Shown here in pieces: positions 21,698 to 32,903 of a DNA stretch of 49,962 nucleotides (within the stretch, counting starts at the first letter, position 1; each line of letters starts with the position of its first letter). This DNA comes from Glomus cerebriforme (lineage: Eukaryota; Glomeromycota; Glomeromycetes; Glomerales; Glomeraceae), in the NCBI GenBank assembly GCA_003550305.1, contig QKYT01000073.1, positions 1-49,962 of the forward strand. The letters are read 5' to 3'. The notes below the pieces were generated by a model. It did no database searches. It had not been told where the DNA came from and was given only the letters and a program-made list of their open reading frames with translations. Made by a program: the position numbers and the translations under genes.

Positions 21698-22744
21698 TTA
21701 AGTACTTGAAGACGCAGCTGGCGCAGAAACGTCATTATTTAATACACCATCTTCTAATTCTTTTACTTCTTTTGGCCAAATACCAACTAATCTAATAACA
21801 CTTCCCCAAGCTAAATCAAGGACCCATCTTGGTAAAACATTATGTAATAAAACTTGGGCTTTAGCTATGGTTCCAACAACATAACGATCTTTTGGAAAAC
21901 CGACTTCAACAGCTTCAACAACAGTTCTAACAATTTCTTTTGGACTATCTTGACCGGAATGAATTTTTTGCCAAAATTCAATAACTTTTTGAACATAATC
22001 TTCCCCATAAAGGGTTAAAGTATTTTCAGTAATTTCAGGGGAAGAAAAAAATTTTTTAGAAATTTCCATTAAATCAGGATGAGATAATCTTGATTTAATT
22101 GGACCAGGTTCAATCATAGTTATATGAATTTTCCATGGTAATAATTCTACCCGTATTGTATCTAACATAGCTTCTAAAGCATGTTTTGAAGCACTAAAAG
22201 CACCATAAAATGGAACAGTAGTTCTTCCTAATACTGAAGTCATATTAATGATTCTTGGAGAAATATCTTGATCTTTTGATGGTTTTTTCATATTATATTT
22301 AATATTTTGTCTTAAATTAGGTAAAAGGGCTTTAATCATTTTAATTGGACCCATAAAATTTACTTCCATAGTTTTTTCAATTTGTTCAGGAGTAGTGAAT
22401 TCAAATGCGAAACCTTCATTACATGCTGCATTATTAATTAATGCAAATAGTCCTTTTTCTTTAGTTTCATTTGAAACCATTCTTGAACATTGTTGAATTG
22501 ATTGTTCTTTTGTTACATCAAGTAAAAATGGACGAAAATTTGGGGCTGAATGATGAAGAAAATCTCTAAATGCCGATTCGGTTAAACATCCGGCAAAAAC
22601 GCAATATCCCCTCCTATGTAAAGCCTTTGCAATCAAATTTCCTATACCAGAATCACATCCTGTTACAAGAACATATCTTTCCGCAAATTTTTGATTTGGA
22701 GGGGGTGTAGCAAAGAAACTACCAACATATGAAATAATTCCCAT
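21698..22744 (-). CDS. SDR-family dehydrogenase (17beta-HSD/retinol dehydrogenase-like), Phe at catalytic Tyr
   Basis: Single exon, 348 residues. It starts with MGIISYVGSFFATPPP, then the Rossmann dinucleotide-binding motif TGCDSGIG (28-35), LLDVT (74-78), NNAA (104-107) and the catalytic Ser in NMTSVLG (170). The active-site segment reads YGAFSASKHALEAM: Lys is at 187, but the position 13 residues after Ser170, normally Tyr, is Phe183. The nearest Tyr is 180. IEPGPIKS (211-218) is the usual PG block. Relatives oxidise or reduce hydroxysteroids, retinoids or lipids with NAD(P). The C-terminal WVLDLAWGS region could be membrane-associating. The frame is intact and has normal codon content, so the Phe looks inherited rather than due to decay. 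Activity is uncertain. A run of about 17 A lies just upstream of the ATG. Confidence 0.88.
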   Translation of the reverse strand: MGIISYVGSFFATPPPNQKFAERYVLVTGCDSGIGNLIAKALHRRGYCVFAGCLTESAFRDFLHHSAPNFRPFLLDVTKEQSIQQCSRMVSNETKEKGLFALINNAACNEGFAFEFTTPEQIEKTMEVNFMGPIKMIKALLPNLRQNIKYNMKKPSKDQDISPRIINMTSVLGRTTVPFYGAFSASKHALEAMLDTIRVELLPWKIHITMIEPGPIKSRLSHPDLMEISKKFFSSPEITENTLTLYGEDYVQKVIEFWQKIHSGQDSPKEIVRTVVEAVEVGFPKDRYVVGTIAKAQVLLHNVLPRWVLDLAWGSVIRLVGIWPKEVKELEDGVLNNDVSAPAASSST

Positions 22745-24849
22745 TCGTGATTTTTTTTTTTTTTTTTGAAAAGGTCGATTCGAATTTTAGAGAAGGGAAA
22801 ATTTTTATTGTCGTTAAAATGAAAAAAAAAAGGATTTTGTTAAAATAAGAAAATTTTTAGGATATTTTATGAATGATAAAAGAATAAAGGATGGGGTTTT
22901 TTCGTTAAAAAAAAAAAAAAAAAAAAAAGATAAAAATTATCTGAAAAATCGAAAAGAATTTTTAAAGATAAAAAAAAATTAATAATCAAGTTAATTTAAA
23001 AAAAATCATTATAATAAGTAACATACCCAGTCAATAATGAATGATTGCGAAAGGCATCGAAAGAAGGAGGGGGTTGAATTTTTCGTTGCAAGTCAACATA
23101 GAACAAAAAAAAAAAAAACTTAAAACTGAATCAATTTCTTAGATATATTTATGTTTGAATTTTTTTTTTTTTTTTTTTTTTGCCAATAATACAAAAATGT
23201 ACAAGGTTTAGTACATTTCGCCGCGAAACACAAAAATGATAATTTTGATTAAAAAAATATATTTTTGACATGTGAAATTTATTTGATGATCAATTACAAT
23301 ATACAATTTAAATCAATTTACAGTAAAAAAAAAAAAAAAAATTGAGCCCCTTACCAAATAAAGAAGCAAGATCACTTGATATGTTAAAGCGTTTTTTTTC
23401 AAGAATTTAAACTTGTTAACTATAAATTTTGAATTCAGGGTACGATTTAGTCTAGTTATTCTTATAACATAAATATACATAACATATACATATATATATA
23501 TATATTATGTAATTTTAAAATTTATGAAACAATACACCTACATTAGGTCTTTAAATCTGATAAAATGCGCGCGACAAATCGATGATCAAATTTCTGATTT
23601 TTTTTTTTTATATATATATATAGTAATCGAGATTAAATGAATGTGGATGGGATCCCTGCTATCTTGCAGAGATGTAAATAACGCTTTAAGCCCTGCATAT
23701 CATCGCATTGACGCATTTACTAAAAAAAAACGACCAAGCAAAGAATGCATAAATGTTGTGTCATAAACAAACCTATTTTTCATGAAGAAAAAAAATTATA
23801 TATATATATATTGTGTTATATTATAAACAGGCGACTATTTGGAATAATATCTATGAAATTCCCTTTGTGAGCACGCATTAAAGACTCGTGGACATACATT
23901 ATTCATTACAATCATTGTAAGTTAAAATTATTCACGAAAGAAAATGATTGTGTAAAGTTTTTGTAACTTACTTGATTGAAGAAAACACACGACGAAATCA
24001 AATTAAACGAGAGAAGAAAAATAAACAAACTAAAAAAAAAACGCCAAATTGATTCCCTCCTATTGAAATAATTGGAGATAGGCTGAATGGCATAAAAGTA
24101 AACAACACGCGTATTTTTTGTTTGCTCGTTCATCAAAAATATCACGCATCCTTGCATAATTTTACATAATTTTACAGATTTTACTTCACAATCCACGAGG
24201 AGATTGTCCTTTTTTTGATTGTTCTCAATTAACCGGTAAATTACATGTTTATTTTTATTTTAATATAACTTTATTACAAAAAAATATTTATCTTTCAGAT
24301 ATCGATTTTTGACATAAAAGATAAGCTTACTTTTGCTAAACACTATAAACAAAATAAAAACAAATCTCCCCCCCAATCACCGGGAAATTTCTTGTTGTTA
24401 TATGATGTAATAGTTAAAATATAACAAATTTATAATGATTATTAATTAAAACAATGAGATTAAGAACAATGGATTTTTCATTTATGGTAATTTATATTAT
24501 TATGAAAAAAAACTGTCAATTAACTGTCATGCAAAATTCAAGCCACTTATATAGCTGATAATTAAAAAACACATGGAAGTTACTGTATGAATTATTTCAA
24601 TACCATTGTTTTTAGAATTTTCACAATACGCAAATACCATGTGCAAATCATCTACAAATTTGGGCTTAAGAACTATTAAACGCCACAATATGTAAACCCC
24701 ACTCAAATTTTTTTCTTGTTTTTCTAAAAAAATCGTATTTTTTTTTTTTTTATGATTAATGTTTTTTCTTTTACAACAACTGTTTAGAATAAATCTCATT
24801 TTATTTATTTGCTATAAAATATATTCTAATAAATTTTTTTTCCAAATAT
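22745..24849. other. Upstream region of the SDR gene; possible 5'UTR intron
   Basis: No supported coding sequence. On the minus strand a plausible intron, GTATGT (starting at 23026) to TTTTTCAG (ending at 22941), lies upstream of the SDR ATG and could belong to its 5'UTR. There are several long A/T runs and a TA microsatellite at about 23487-23503. Frames at 23912-24196 and 24527-24799 look like chance. Confidence 0.35.
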
Positions 24850-25727
24850 TAAAAAAAAACAAAAATTAAATAAATTATATTTAAAAAAAAATTTCTTTAA
24901 TAATATTGCAATAAAATATGTCATTTATTTAAATTAAATTAATAATATATTAAGCATTTTAATATTCTTGCAAGTATAATCTGCTAGATAATAATTGTTA
25001 TTTATACAAATAATTTCTCTTTAAAATTCCTTAGCAATTAGCATATTATATGATTTTAAGTAAAATGTTAAATTTAATTCTATTTTAATTTACTCTTTTA
25101 CCTAATCTATTTACTTTAATATTAAAAGAAGTTTGTATTTATATTTATTATATCAATTATTATTAATACAGTATAATTACTTATTTGGTTTTACAAAATT
25201 AGTAATTGTATAGAAATGTACTTATATAAAGTATTAATATTAAAATCTTATATAATAAAATTAATATTAACTATATTAATCAATTATTATTAGTTAAATT
25301 GCTAATTAATTTATTAAACTAGTTAATTAATTAATCATATGATTGATTAAAAAATTAAATAATCAATTACAAATAGTTTGTCAAACTAGTACTATAGCTA
25401 ATTAATTAACTAGTTATCAATAGGTTATCAATTAGTTATTAATCAATCACTAACTAGTTATATAACTGATTAGTAATCAATTTAATATAATTTGACTTAT
25501 ATGATCATGGATTTATTAAAAAATAAAATAAAAGTTGATAATGCTTTAGTTAATAAGTAAATAAGAATAAAAAAATTTATTAAGGAATAAGTATGCAAAT
25601 TATAAAATAAAATTTAGTCATGTATTTCAGATTGTATCTTAATCTTTGTATTTTATTTATTGAAATAAATAAAGTTATATAATTTTTTTATTATTTTAAA
25701 TGCTTATATAAAAAGTAATATTAAAAA
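24850..25727. other. Extremely AT-rich desert with inverted repeats
   Basis: Sequence is dominated by TTAATTAA-like words. A perfect 16-bp inverted pair, ACTAGTTAATTAATTA (25318-25333) and its complement (25399-25414), brackets about 65 bp and could form a cruciform. No gene is seen. Confidence 0.5.
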
Positions 25728-26150
25728 TGGAGTTTAAGATTAATTTATTTAAATAAGAAAATGCTAAATTTATAATCAAAAATTATAAACTTAAGATTGA
25801 AATTGCAAATCTAAAAAAAGTGTCAAATGATATAATACTAAAGTAAAAAAAACTAGAGTAAAAAAAAAATAAAAAATTTAAAGCTAGACTTATAATATTA
25901 AAATAGGATTTTTTAATAGTATTACAGAATAATAAGCAAAAATGTTACTAAAAACAATAATATTAGTAATAAATTAGTAAAATAATATTGATACTAAGAC
26001 ATTAAAGAAAAAAAAATAAAAATTTTCTTAGTTAAAGTAAATAAGAAAAGTATTGGTAATAGTTATTTTAAATTTGACTCATTATAAGAAAATCCTTTTA
26101 TAATTAGTATTAAATTTGTAATTCTTTTAGAATAAGTAATCAAAAAATTA
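25728..26150 (+). pseudogene. Decayed coiled-coil gene fragment of a Rhizophagus multicopy family
   Basis: Plus-strand reading from the ATG at 25728 gives MEFKINLFK, a TAA, then ENAKFIIKNYKLKIEIANLK and further Lys/Glu/Leu-rich helical sequence with TAA where Gln would fit (NDIILK-stop-KKLE-stop-KK). The heptad pattern and the start resemble a very common Rhizophagus coiled-coil family (MEF...LxQENAxLxxxNxEL), recalled from memory. Downstream similarity fades in the AT-rich sequence. It is non-functional. Confidence 0.45.
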
Positions 26151-26510
26151 ATTATAATCTATAAAGTACTTTTAGTATAAAAAATATCTGTTAGAATATC
26201 ACTAATAAAATTATCTATAGTAGATAAATAGAAAATTATATAAGAATACAAAAATTTCTTATTTTTTTAAAAAATTATTAATATAGATAAAAATTATTCT
26301 GTAAATTATAAAAACTTTGTTTAAATTAAAATAAACATATAATTTCAAAAATAAATAAAATTGATATATTAAAGACATAAGTAAATTTTTTGAAAGTAAA
26401 TATATTAGCAAATATATTATCTATAATTTAACTTATGATTGTATTTATTTTTATAATAAAATATTAAATTAATATTCTATTTATATAAGACCTCTGAATA
26501 TACTGTATAT

Positions 26511-27151
26511 TAGTGATGGTTTTTGGATTTGTCCAATTGCTTTTTTCAATTGGACAATTTTGGACAGTTCAAAACTGGTTTTGGACAAACCAAAATTGTC
26601 CAAAATTTTTATGAGTTTTGAACTGTCTGAAACTATCCAAAATCGAGTTTTGGACTGTCCAAAACTTGTCCAAAACCCATATTTAGTAAATTGTAAATTG
26701 ATTTATCAAGATAATCTTTTTTCTTTTCACTCCACATTCTAAGTTTCTGATCACTTTATTTTCATCTACATCACATTATTTATGCCATGTAATAAAAGAT
26801 TCTGATGAACTTAATAATGAATTATTAAATTTATATACTCATCCTACTATTGATATTAATGCAAAATAGAATTTACGTGATATTTTTATTAGAGAATTGG
26901 AAAGGCCAGAATATATATCTGTATCTTCTGAATTCAACTAATTTGTATAATTTTTTTTATTCAATAACAATTATTAATAAATATTAAAATTATATTAGCC
27001 AAAATTAGTTATAATTCTGGCCAGAATTAACTTTAAATCATGTGATCTGTCCAAAACCTATCCATTGAAAGAGGTTTTGGTTTTGGACAGGGTTTGGACA
27101 GGATTTTGGACAAATGTCCAAAACGTCAATTAGTTCAATTGCCCAACACTG
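26511..27151. mobile_element. hAT-like non-autonomous element with perfect 8-bp target duplication
   Basis: The element starts TAGTGATGG at 26511, and the complement of its right end starts CAGTGTTGGGCAATTGAACT; both match the hAT TIR form (C/T)AGNG. CTGTATAT occurs directly on both sides (26503-26510 and 27152-27159), the 8-bp target duplication typical of hAT. Both subterminal regions are packed with TTTTGGACA and its complement TGTCCAAAA. The centre has a palindrome AATTCTGGCCAGAATT, the palindrome ATCATGTGAT and a short coding relic (about 26785-26941, including DSDELNNELLNLYTHPTID) with one stop. Confidence 0.85.
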
Positions 27152-27615
27152 CTGTATATATTAGGAAAATGAAAATCATTTAAATCTGTCATGTTATTAA
27201 AGATCAAAAAAATAAATTATTTGTATTATAGTATTACAGTATATAATATATATTAAGTATTATGCAATTTACATATGTCATGTAACTTTGGTACAAGCAT
27301 TATGCTACTACGCGATCTTCTTTTTTAGTATATTTCAGGGTATTTTTTAGAAAAGTGTTACATAATCATGATGCATTTTCAAAAAAGGAAATAAAATTGA
27401 TGTCTGTAACAGGGATAAAAATGATACTAGTCAAAAAGTGCAAAACTAATCACCAATTAGTCACCAATCAGGTATCTGATTAATACCTGATTGATATCTG
27501 ATTTCTTCAATCTGATACCAATCAGGCTGCCTGATATCCACCAAAATCTGATAGCAACCAGACAGTCGATTGATGTCAGATTGGATATACCGATTGGTGT
27601 ATGATTGGTATTTTT

Positions 27616-28258
27616 AGTATCGATAATTAACATCATGATGAAATTATATTTTAATTTCAGCTATCAGAATCATGCTGTCTGATGGTAAATGAACTTTATA
27701 CCAATATTTCACTTCCATATCTTCAGTATATTAATTTTAGCTATCAGAATCATGCTGTCTGATGGTAAGTGAATTTTATACCAATATTTCACTTTTATAG
27801 CTTCAGTATCGATAATTAACATCATGATGAAATTATATTTCAATTTCAGCTATCGGAATCATGCCATCTGATGGTAAATGAACTTTATACCAATATTTCA
27901 CTTCCGNNNNNNNNNNNNNNNNNNNNNNNNNNNNNNNNNNNNNNNNNNNNNNNNNNNNNNNNNNNNNNNNNNNNNNNNNNNNNNNNNNNNNNNNNNNNNN
28001 NNNNNNNNNNNNNNNNNNNNNNNNNNNNNNNNNNNNNNNNNNNNNNNNNNNNNNNNNNNNNNNNNNNNNNNNNNNNNNNNNNNNNNNNNNNNNNNNNNNN
28101 NNNNNNNNNNNNNNNNNNNNNNNNNNNNNNNNNNNNNNNNNNNNNNNNNNNNNNNNNNNNNNNNNNNNNNNNNNNNNNNNNNNNNNNNNNNNNNNNNNNN
28201 NNNNNNNNNNNNNNNNAGTATCAATAATTAACATCATGATGAAATTATATTTCAATTA
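27616..28258 (+). repeat. Tandem array of intron-like units with 24-nt micro-exons (partly in N gap)
   Basis: Three visible units plus the start of another after the gap. Each has a TTTCAG or TTTTAG acceptor, a conserved 24-nt segment (27661-27684, 27741-27764, 27850-27873) and then GTAAAT or GTAAGT. Units are about 80-110 bp long. A further partial unit (28217-28258) follows the 310-N gap, suggesting that the gap hides more copies. Confidence 0.7.
27907..28216. other. Assembly gap, 310 N
   Basis: Unsequenced. It lies inside the tandem array, with a similar repeat phase on both sides. Confidence 0.99.
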
Positions 28259-29009
28259 ATAAACTTCATTAGAGATAGTGTCTTATTAGATAATTAATCA
28301 TTTGTAATTGAGTAATAAAAATCTATTAACCCATAAAATTTTTAATTTTGGCCTATACTAAAGAGCAACTAATTGTATAAATCAATTAATTATAAATAAA
28401 TTTATTTGATAATTCTAACCTGTGCTTTAAGAAAATCTGTCATCAATCGGGTAGCAATTGATCATTGATCAGTTTAAATCAGTCACTAATCAGATATCAA
28501 ACTGTCATAAATCGGTCACTGCCTGATTACTGTCAGATTTAAGCAAATTTAATCTGTCACCAATTTGTCATCTATCAGTTATCTATCAGGTACTAATTTG
28601 TTATCAATCAGATACTGCGGTACCAATCTGTAATATATCAATCATCAGGCACAAATCAGATACCAATTATATATCAATCAGTATATCCAATCTGACATCA
28701 ATCGGCTGCCTGATTGCTATCAGATTTTGGCAGATATTAGACAATCAAATTGGTATTAGATTGGAAAAATTAAATATCAATCAGATATCAATCGAATACC
28801 TGATTGATGACTGATTGGTGACTGATTTTACACTTTTTAACCAGTGTAGATTATTTTGTAATGCTAAAATTTGTTGTTACAAATTTAAAATATTCTGGTC
28901 ATAAGCCTAAACTTGATTCTACAAATTCCTATATTATTCCTTCCAATTTTATGCCTGATAAACACAACCTGCATGCCTTCTACTCTAACATTCTATTATT
29001 ATTATAGTA

Positions 29010-31760
29010 CAGTCAGACTTCTATACAGTCACATTCCATATAATCACAACTCTATATAAGAACCTGATTTTGTGAAACAGATTTAAATTTAGTCAATTTA
29101 CTTTTTTATATTCACAAATCAATTATAGTCACTATCACCACATGATTTGTAACGTACATATTATGTTCATAAGTGATTTGACTTCTCTATAATCACTAAT
29201 TTCTGATTCATTATAAATTAATAAATCTGATTGGCTGCAATTAAATAATAATTTTTATCAGTTGTCATTTCTGCAAAAATTTTCCAATGTTTTCAATTCA
29301 CTTCGATATGTTCATTTGCAGTACATAACATTCATTATCATTACCAAATTTGATTCATCAATATCTGAGCAAATATCACAATTTTTAAATTATCACAAGT
29401 TAAAAAAAATTTATTAAAATACCACTTTTTCAATATAAATGCACTTTTTCTTATATTTTTCTTATTATGCCTCCTAACTGACAACCTAAACAATGCCATT
29501 CAGCTATTAGTGATGACCTTAAACATCAAATATGTGAATGGTCAGAAGCTAATAAGAATAAAAAATACCATGAAATTGCTAAATATTTAATGAAAAATAC
29601 TCTAATATAACAATTAACTGAAGTACTATATCTAAGATTTTGAAAGAAAAAAATAAATGGAAAGCTGTAATTATCGCCAAAGTTTCAAATAAACCATTTA
29701 GACAAGCAGTTATTTCTTATAACTCTTTAAAACTTTATTGCTATATTTTATGAATTTTCTAAATAACCTAGGCATAAAAAAGTTAAATTTTCATTATTAG
29801 AATGCACTATAAACATATGGATAAAAAATGTAACAGTCGGGAGTGTTACTTTAACCGATTTATTAATTAAGGAAAAGGCCAAGATGTTTACTCAAGCACT
29901 TAATATACAAAAAAGTGAATTGGTCTTTTCCAATGGATAATTGGACAAGTTTAAAAAACGCAACATTCAAAGATATTGTACATATAAAGAAGCAGGAAGT
30001 GCTTCGCTAGAATCTTTACCAGAAGAACGGATAAAATTACATAGGCTTTTAGACTGATTTACTCTTGATCGAATTTATAACATCAATAAAATAGGTCTTT
30101 TTTACCAAATGCCTTCAAATTAAACGCTTTCAACAAAACCTGTTCTTGATCAAAAAAAAAGATAAAGCTAGAATAACAGTTCTTCTTGGTACTAATGAAA
30201 CAGGAACTGACAAACTTATGTCATGGGTAATTGGTAATGCAAAACGTCCAAGACCTTTTTTGCGAATTAATTTAGAATGACTTCCTGTTCACTATTGTGC
30301 AAATTCTAAGGCATGGATGAATTCTTCAATTTTTGAAGAAGTGCTCTGTCATTTGAACAGCTATTTTAGAGTGCAGAATAAGAAAATCCTGCTCTTAATT
30401 GATAATGCACTATCTCACTTTGATTCACATCATGATATTTTGGCTAAACAAAGTATTTTTTAATGTCTAATAAATTTTCAAATATTATAATTATAATTCT
30501 TTATTAATTTATTTCAGAAATTTACAAAAAGACATTATACAATGGAGATTTTATAAAGAACTATATTTTTACTAACATTTTTATTAATTTTAAGATAATG
30601 CTGACTCTAATTTCAATGATAATAATAATGATACTGCAGGTACTGGCGAAGGAACTACCTTGACTTCAACATAACGTGAAAGATCTAGAAATCAAACAAG
30701 AACATCAAGATCAACACATGGTATGTATTATAATAAAAAATTATATAAATCTTTTTATAAAAGCTTACCAACTTTTATGTAAAATATAATTAGGTTGCTG
30801 TGATAATAATGGTAGTGGTAGAGATACTTCTAGTCTTAATTTAACCCATATTGAAGTAGCCTTTCTACCACCTAACACTACAAGTCACCTTCAGCCATTA
30901 GACGCAGAAATTATTAAAAGCTTTAAAGCTCATTATAAGTAAAACTATTGTCAGCATATTTTAAGACTTTTTGAAGAAGGAAAAGATATAAATAATGAAA
31001 AGGTTAATATTAAAAAAGCTATTGATTATTTAGCAGATATATGGGAAAATGTAACTGAAGAGACAATTTTTAATTGTTAGGTTAAAACTGGAATATTACT
31101 TTCTTCAGCTAAAAATGATATAGCCGATGCAATACAAACTCAACAAAATATTCTTAACCATGAAATAGCAGATACTGATCATGTAATTGAGGAGTTAGGT
31201 ATGGAATTGAACAGACCTTTTTCTACTTTATTAGCAAATTCATTGGATGAATATTTCTGCAGTTTGGAAGAAGAAATAACAACAGAAGACGTTTTAGATG
31301 ATAATGATATCATTAAATTAATTTATGGGGAAATAAATAATGAGGATGATAATTTGGATAATTCTGAAGATGAGCCAGAATTAGTTTCTTTGGATGACGC
31401 AATAAAATCTTTCCAAGCTGATAGAACTAATTTCAGCTTGACTTTAAATTAGAAGCTGATTTAGCTTGAATATTAAACTGTGATTTAGTATCACAACTAA
31501 CCAATAGAGCTGATGAAGCTGATTTCTGGCTAGCATTATAACTTTATCTACATTAAAATTATTATAAAAGGAGGATATCTAAAGCTATGTTCTATTATGT
31601 AACTTTTTTAAATTTGTCACTCTTTATGTCACACTTCTTTTTTTCATTTTTACTATGTATTTCAGGAACAGAATTTTTTTGATGTATGAAATTTTATTTG
31701 TCACACACTTATATGTCATATGATAATATAAAAATTTATGTGATCGAGTATGACTTTAGA
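29010..31760 (+). mobile_element. Second pogo/Tigger-like transposon
   Basis: The left end CAGTCAGACTTCTATACAGT at 29010 follows a TA (29008-29009) and has the form of pogo/Tigger TIRs. Further inward are staggered 'ATAATCAC / TATAGTCACT' repeats. The matching right end is much degraded near 31735-31762 (GACTTTAGACTA), next to a MITE, so the right boundary is approximate. The transposase inside is in plus orientation. Confidence 0.6.
29467..31452 (+). pseudogene. Pogo/Tigger-like transposase, catalytic Asp lost
   Basis: The reading starts at the ATG at 29467 (MPPN, stop, QPK...). It continues with SAISDDLKHQICEWSEANKN (HTH, CENP-B type), LTDLLIKEKAKMFTQAL and LVFSNG-stop-LDKFKKRN. The DDE_1 core reads LDRIYNINKIGLFYQMPSN; the usual NxDETG motif is NINKIG, with Asn, Lys and Ile replacing Asp, Glu and Thr (30085-30093). 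Next come RITVLLGTNETGTDKLMPWV, KAWMNSSIFEE, and ILLLIDNALSHFDSH with the second Asp present. An interrupted stretch follows at about 30450-30830, then VAFLPPNTTSHLQPLDAEII. The last 83 codons (31201-31452) are open and acidic, typical of the family's C-terminus. Stops at 30055 (TGA) and 30121 (TAA) fit Arg and Gln codons. Confidence 0.8.
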
Positions 31761-31767
31761 CTATCCC

Positions 31768-32008
31768 CATAAAAAGGGGACGTCTAAAGCAGAGAATTAC
31801 ATGATCATAGTAAATATCTGTCACCCCTTGCATCACACCTTCATTTTCCATTTTTCCTAAATATTTTAGTGACAGAATTTTTTTAATAGATAAAATCCTA
31901 TTTATTATATGTTATTTGTCATATGAATAATTTTTTAATGCCATAATTCTGGCCAAAAATTTTACAAAAATCATGTGATTCTACTCCGCTTTATATGTAC
32001 CCCATTTG
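31768..32008. mobile_element. MITE family copy B (~240 bp)
   Basis: A colinear match to copy A at 16915-17157. The left end (GGGGACGTCTAAAGCAGAG) mirrors copy A's right end. Nearly every CpG seen in copy A is TpG or CpA here (for example ATCATGTGAT at 31970-31979 against ATCACGTGAT). It directly abuts the degraded right end of the pogo-like element. Confidence 0.75.
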
Positions 32009-32156
32009 GACAAATCATCTTACCTAAAAAAAATAGTTAAAAGATTAGTTTGTTATTTCTTTATATCATTTTATAATAATAGAAGTTTTTTGCAGCATTA
32101 TGATATCATAATGGTTATGAAATATTCTTATTTCTAATTTATTTTATATATATTTT

Positions 32157-32530
32157 AAATTTGGATGCCAAAATTTCTATATGTTAAAATTTATTTGGAA
32201 TTTAGCATATACCAAAATGCAATTTCAGAAATTTATTAAAATCCCAAATCCCAAATTGATGTCAAAATCCCAAATTATTGCCAAAATCCCAAAATCCATA
32301 AATCATAAATTTCAGTCATAATCATATAAAGTGAATTGAAAAAAAAATCTCTTAAAAAAATAATCGAAGCTTAGAGTTTTAGAATTTTGGGATTTTAGCA
32401 TCAATTTGGGATTTTGACAATAATTTGAGATTTTAGCATCAATTTGAAATTTAGAATTTTGGTAATTTATATATACCAAAATATTTTGAAATTCAGTACA
32501 TAGCCGAAAGGTTTTTAGCATCCAAGTTTA
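32157..32530. mobile_element. Palindromic MITE (~370 bp) with AAATCCCAAA-type repeats
   Basis: Left AAATTTGGATGCCAAAA and the complement of the right AACTTGGATGCTAAAA form the ends. Inward, both arms carry repeated CAAAATCCCAAATTGATG / ATTATTGCCAAAATCCC words in opposite orientation, so most of the element could fold on itself. The 69-codon minus frame inside is a by-product. Confidence 0.6.
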
Positions 32531-32903
32531 ACTTGTTTATTAATCTGAAGTATAATGAAGGACTATATAATTCTATGCATATTGATTCAAGATATCTGAA
32601 TTCTCCCTGCTTATTACTTGAATTGATCATTTTTATTAGTTCCTATTGATGCATAACTCCAAAATAGTAACTCTTCATATACATAAACCATTAAAAATAA
32701 ACTTATAATAAAATATTAAAATATCATAATGTTTATTTATAAAAATGTATCATTATTAATGCTAAAAATGTATCACTGATAATTATCTTGAGGTCACGTG
32801 AACAAATATTTCACTAGCTACTAGTTTACCTTTTTTAGTTAATATAATGTAATAAACAAAAATTTAATTATTTGATGTAGAATATTATTTAAATATGTGA
32901 TTT

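Larger units (their letters stand above)
27430..28850. mobile_element. TIR element with ~190-bp inverted ends and internal tandem array
   Basis: The left end (ACTAGTCAAAAAGTGCAAAA, about 27434 on) and the complement of the right end (ACTGGTTAAAAAGTGTAAAA, ending about 28848) align for roughly 190 bp. Shared blocks include CACCAAT, ACCTGATTGATATCTGAT and GATTGATGTCAGATTGGATA. Both subterminal regions are built from many variants of CAATCAGRTAYC. No transposase is visible. The exact ends and the target duplication could not be fixed. Confidence 0.65.

Noticed and set aside
23640..23720. Possible tRNA-like segment
   Set aside because: I could not find a B-box (GGTTCRANNCC) or a cloverleaf with pairing arms.
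26560..26742. 60-codon plus frame in the hAT-like element
   Set aside because: It is a translation of the TTTTGGACA/TGTCCAAAA subterminal repeats.
27833..28255. Four open frames spanning the N gap
   Set aside because: They are open only because Ns contain no stops.
27430..28850. CRISPR-like array
   Set aside because: The repeats are eukaryotic tandem units with no constant repeat/unique spacer alternation.
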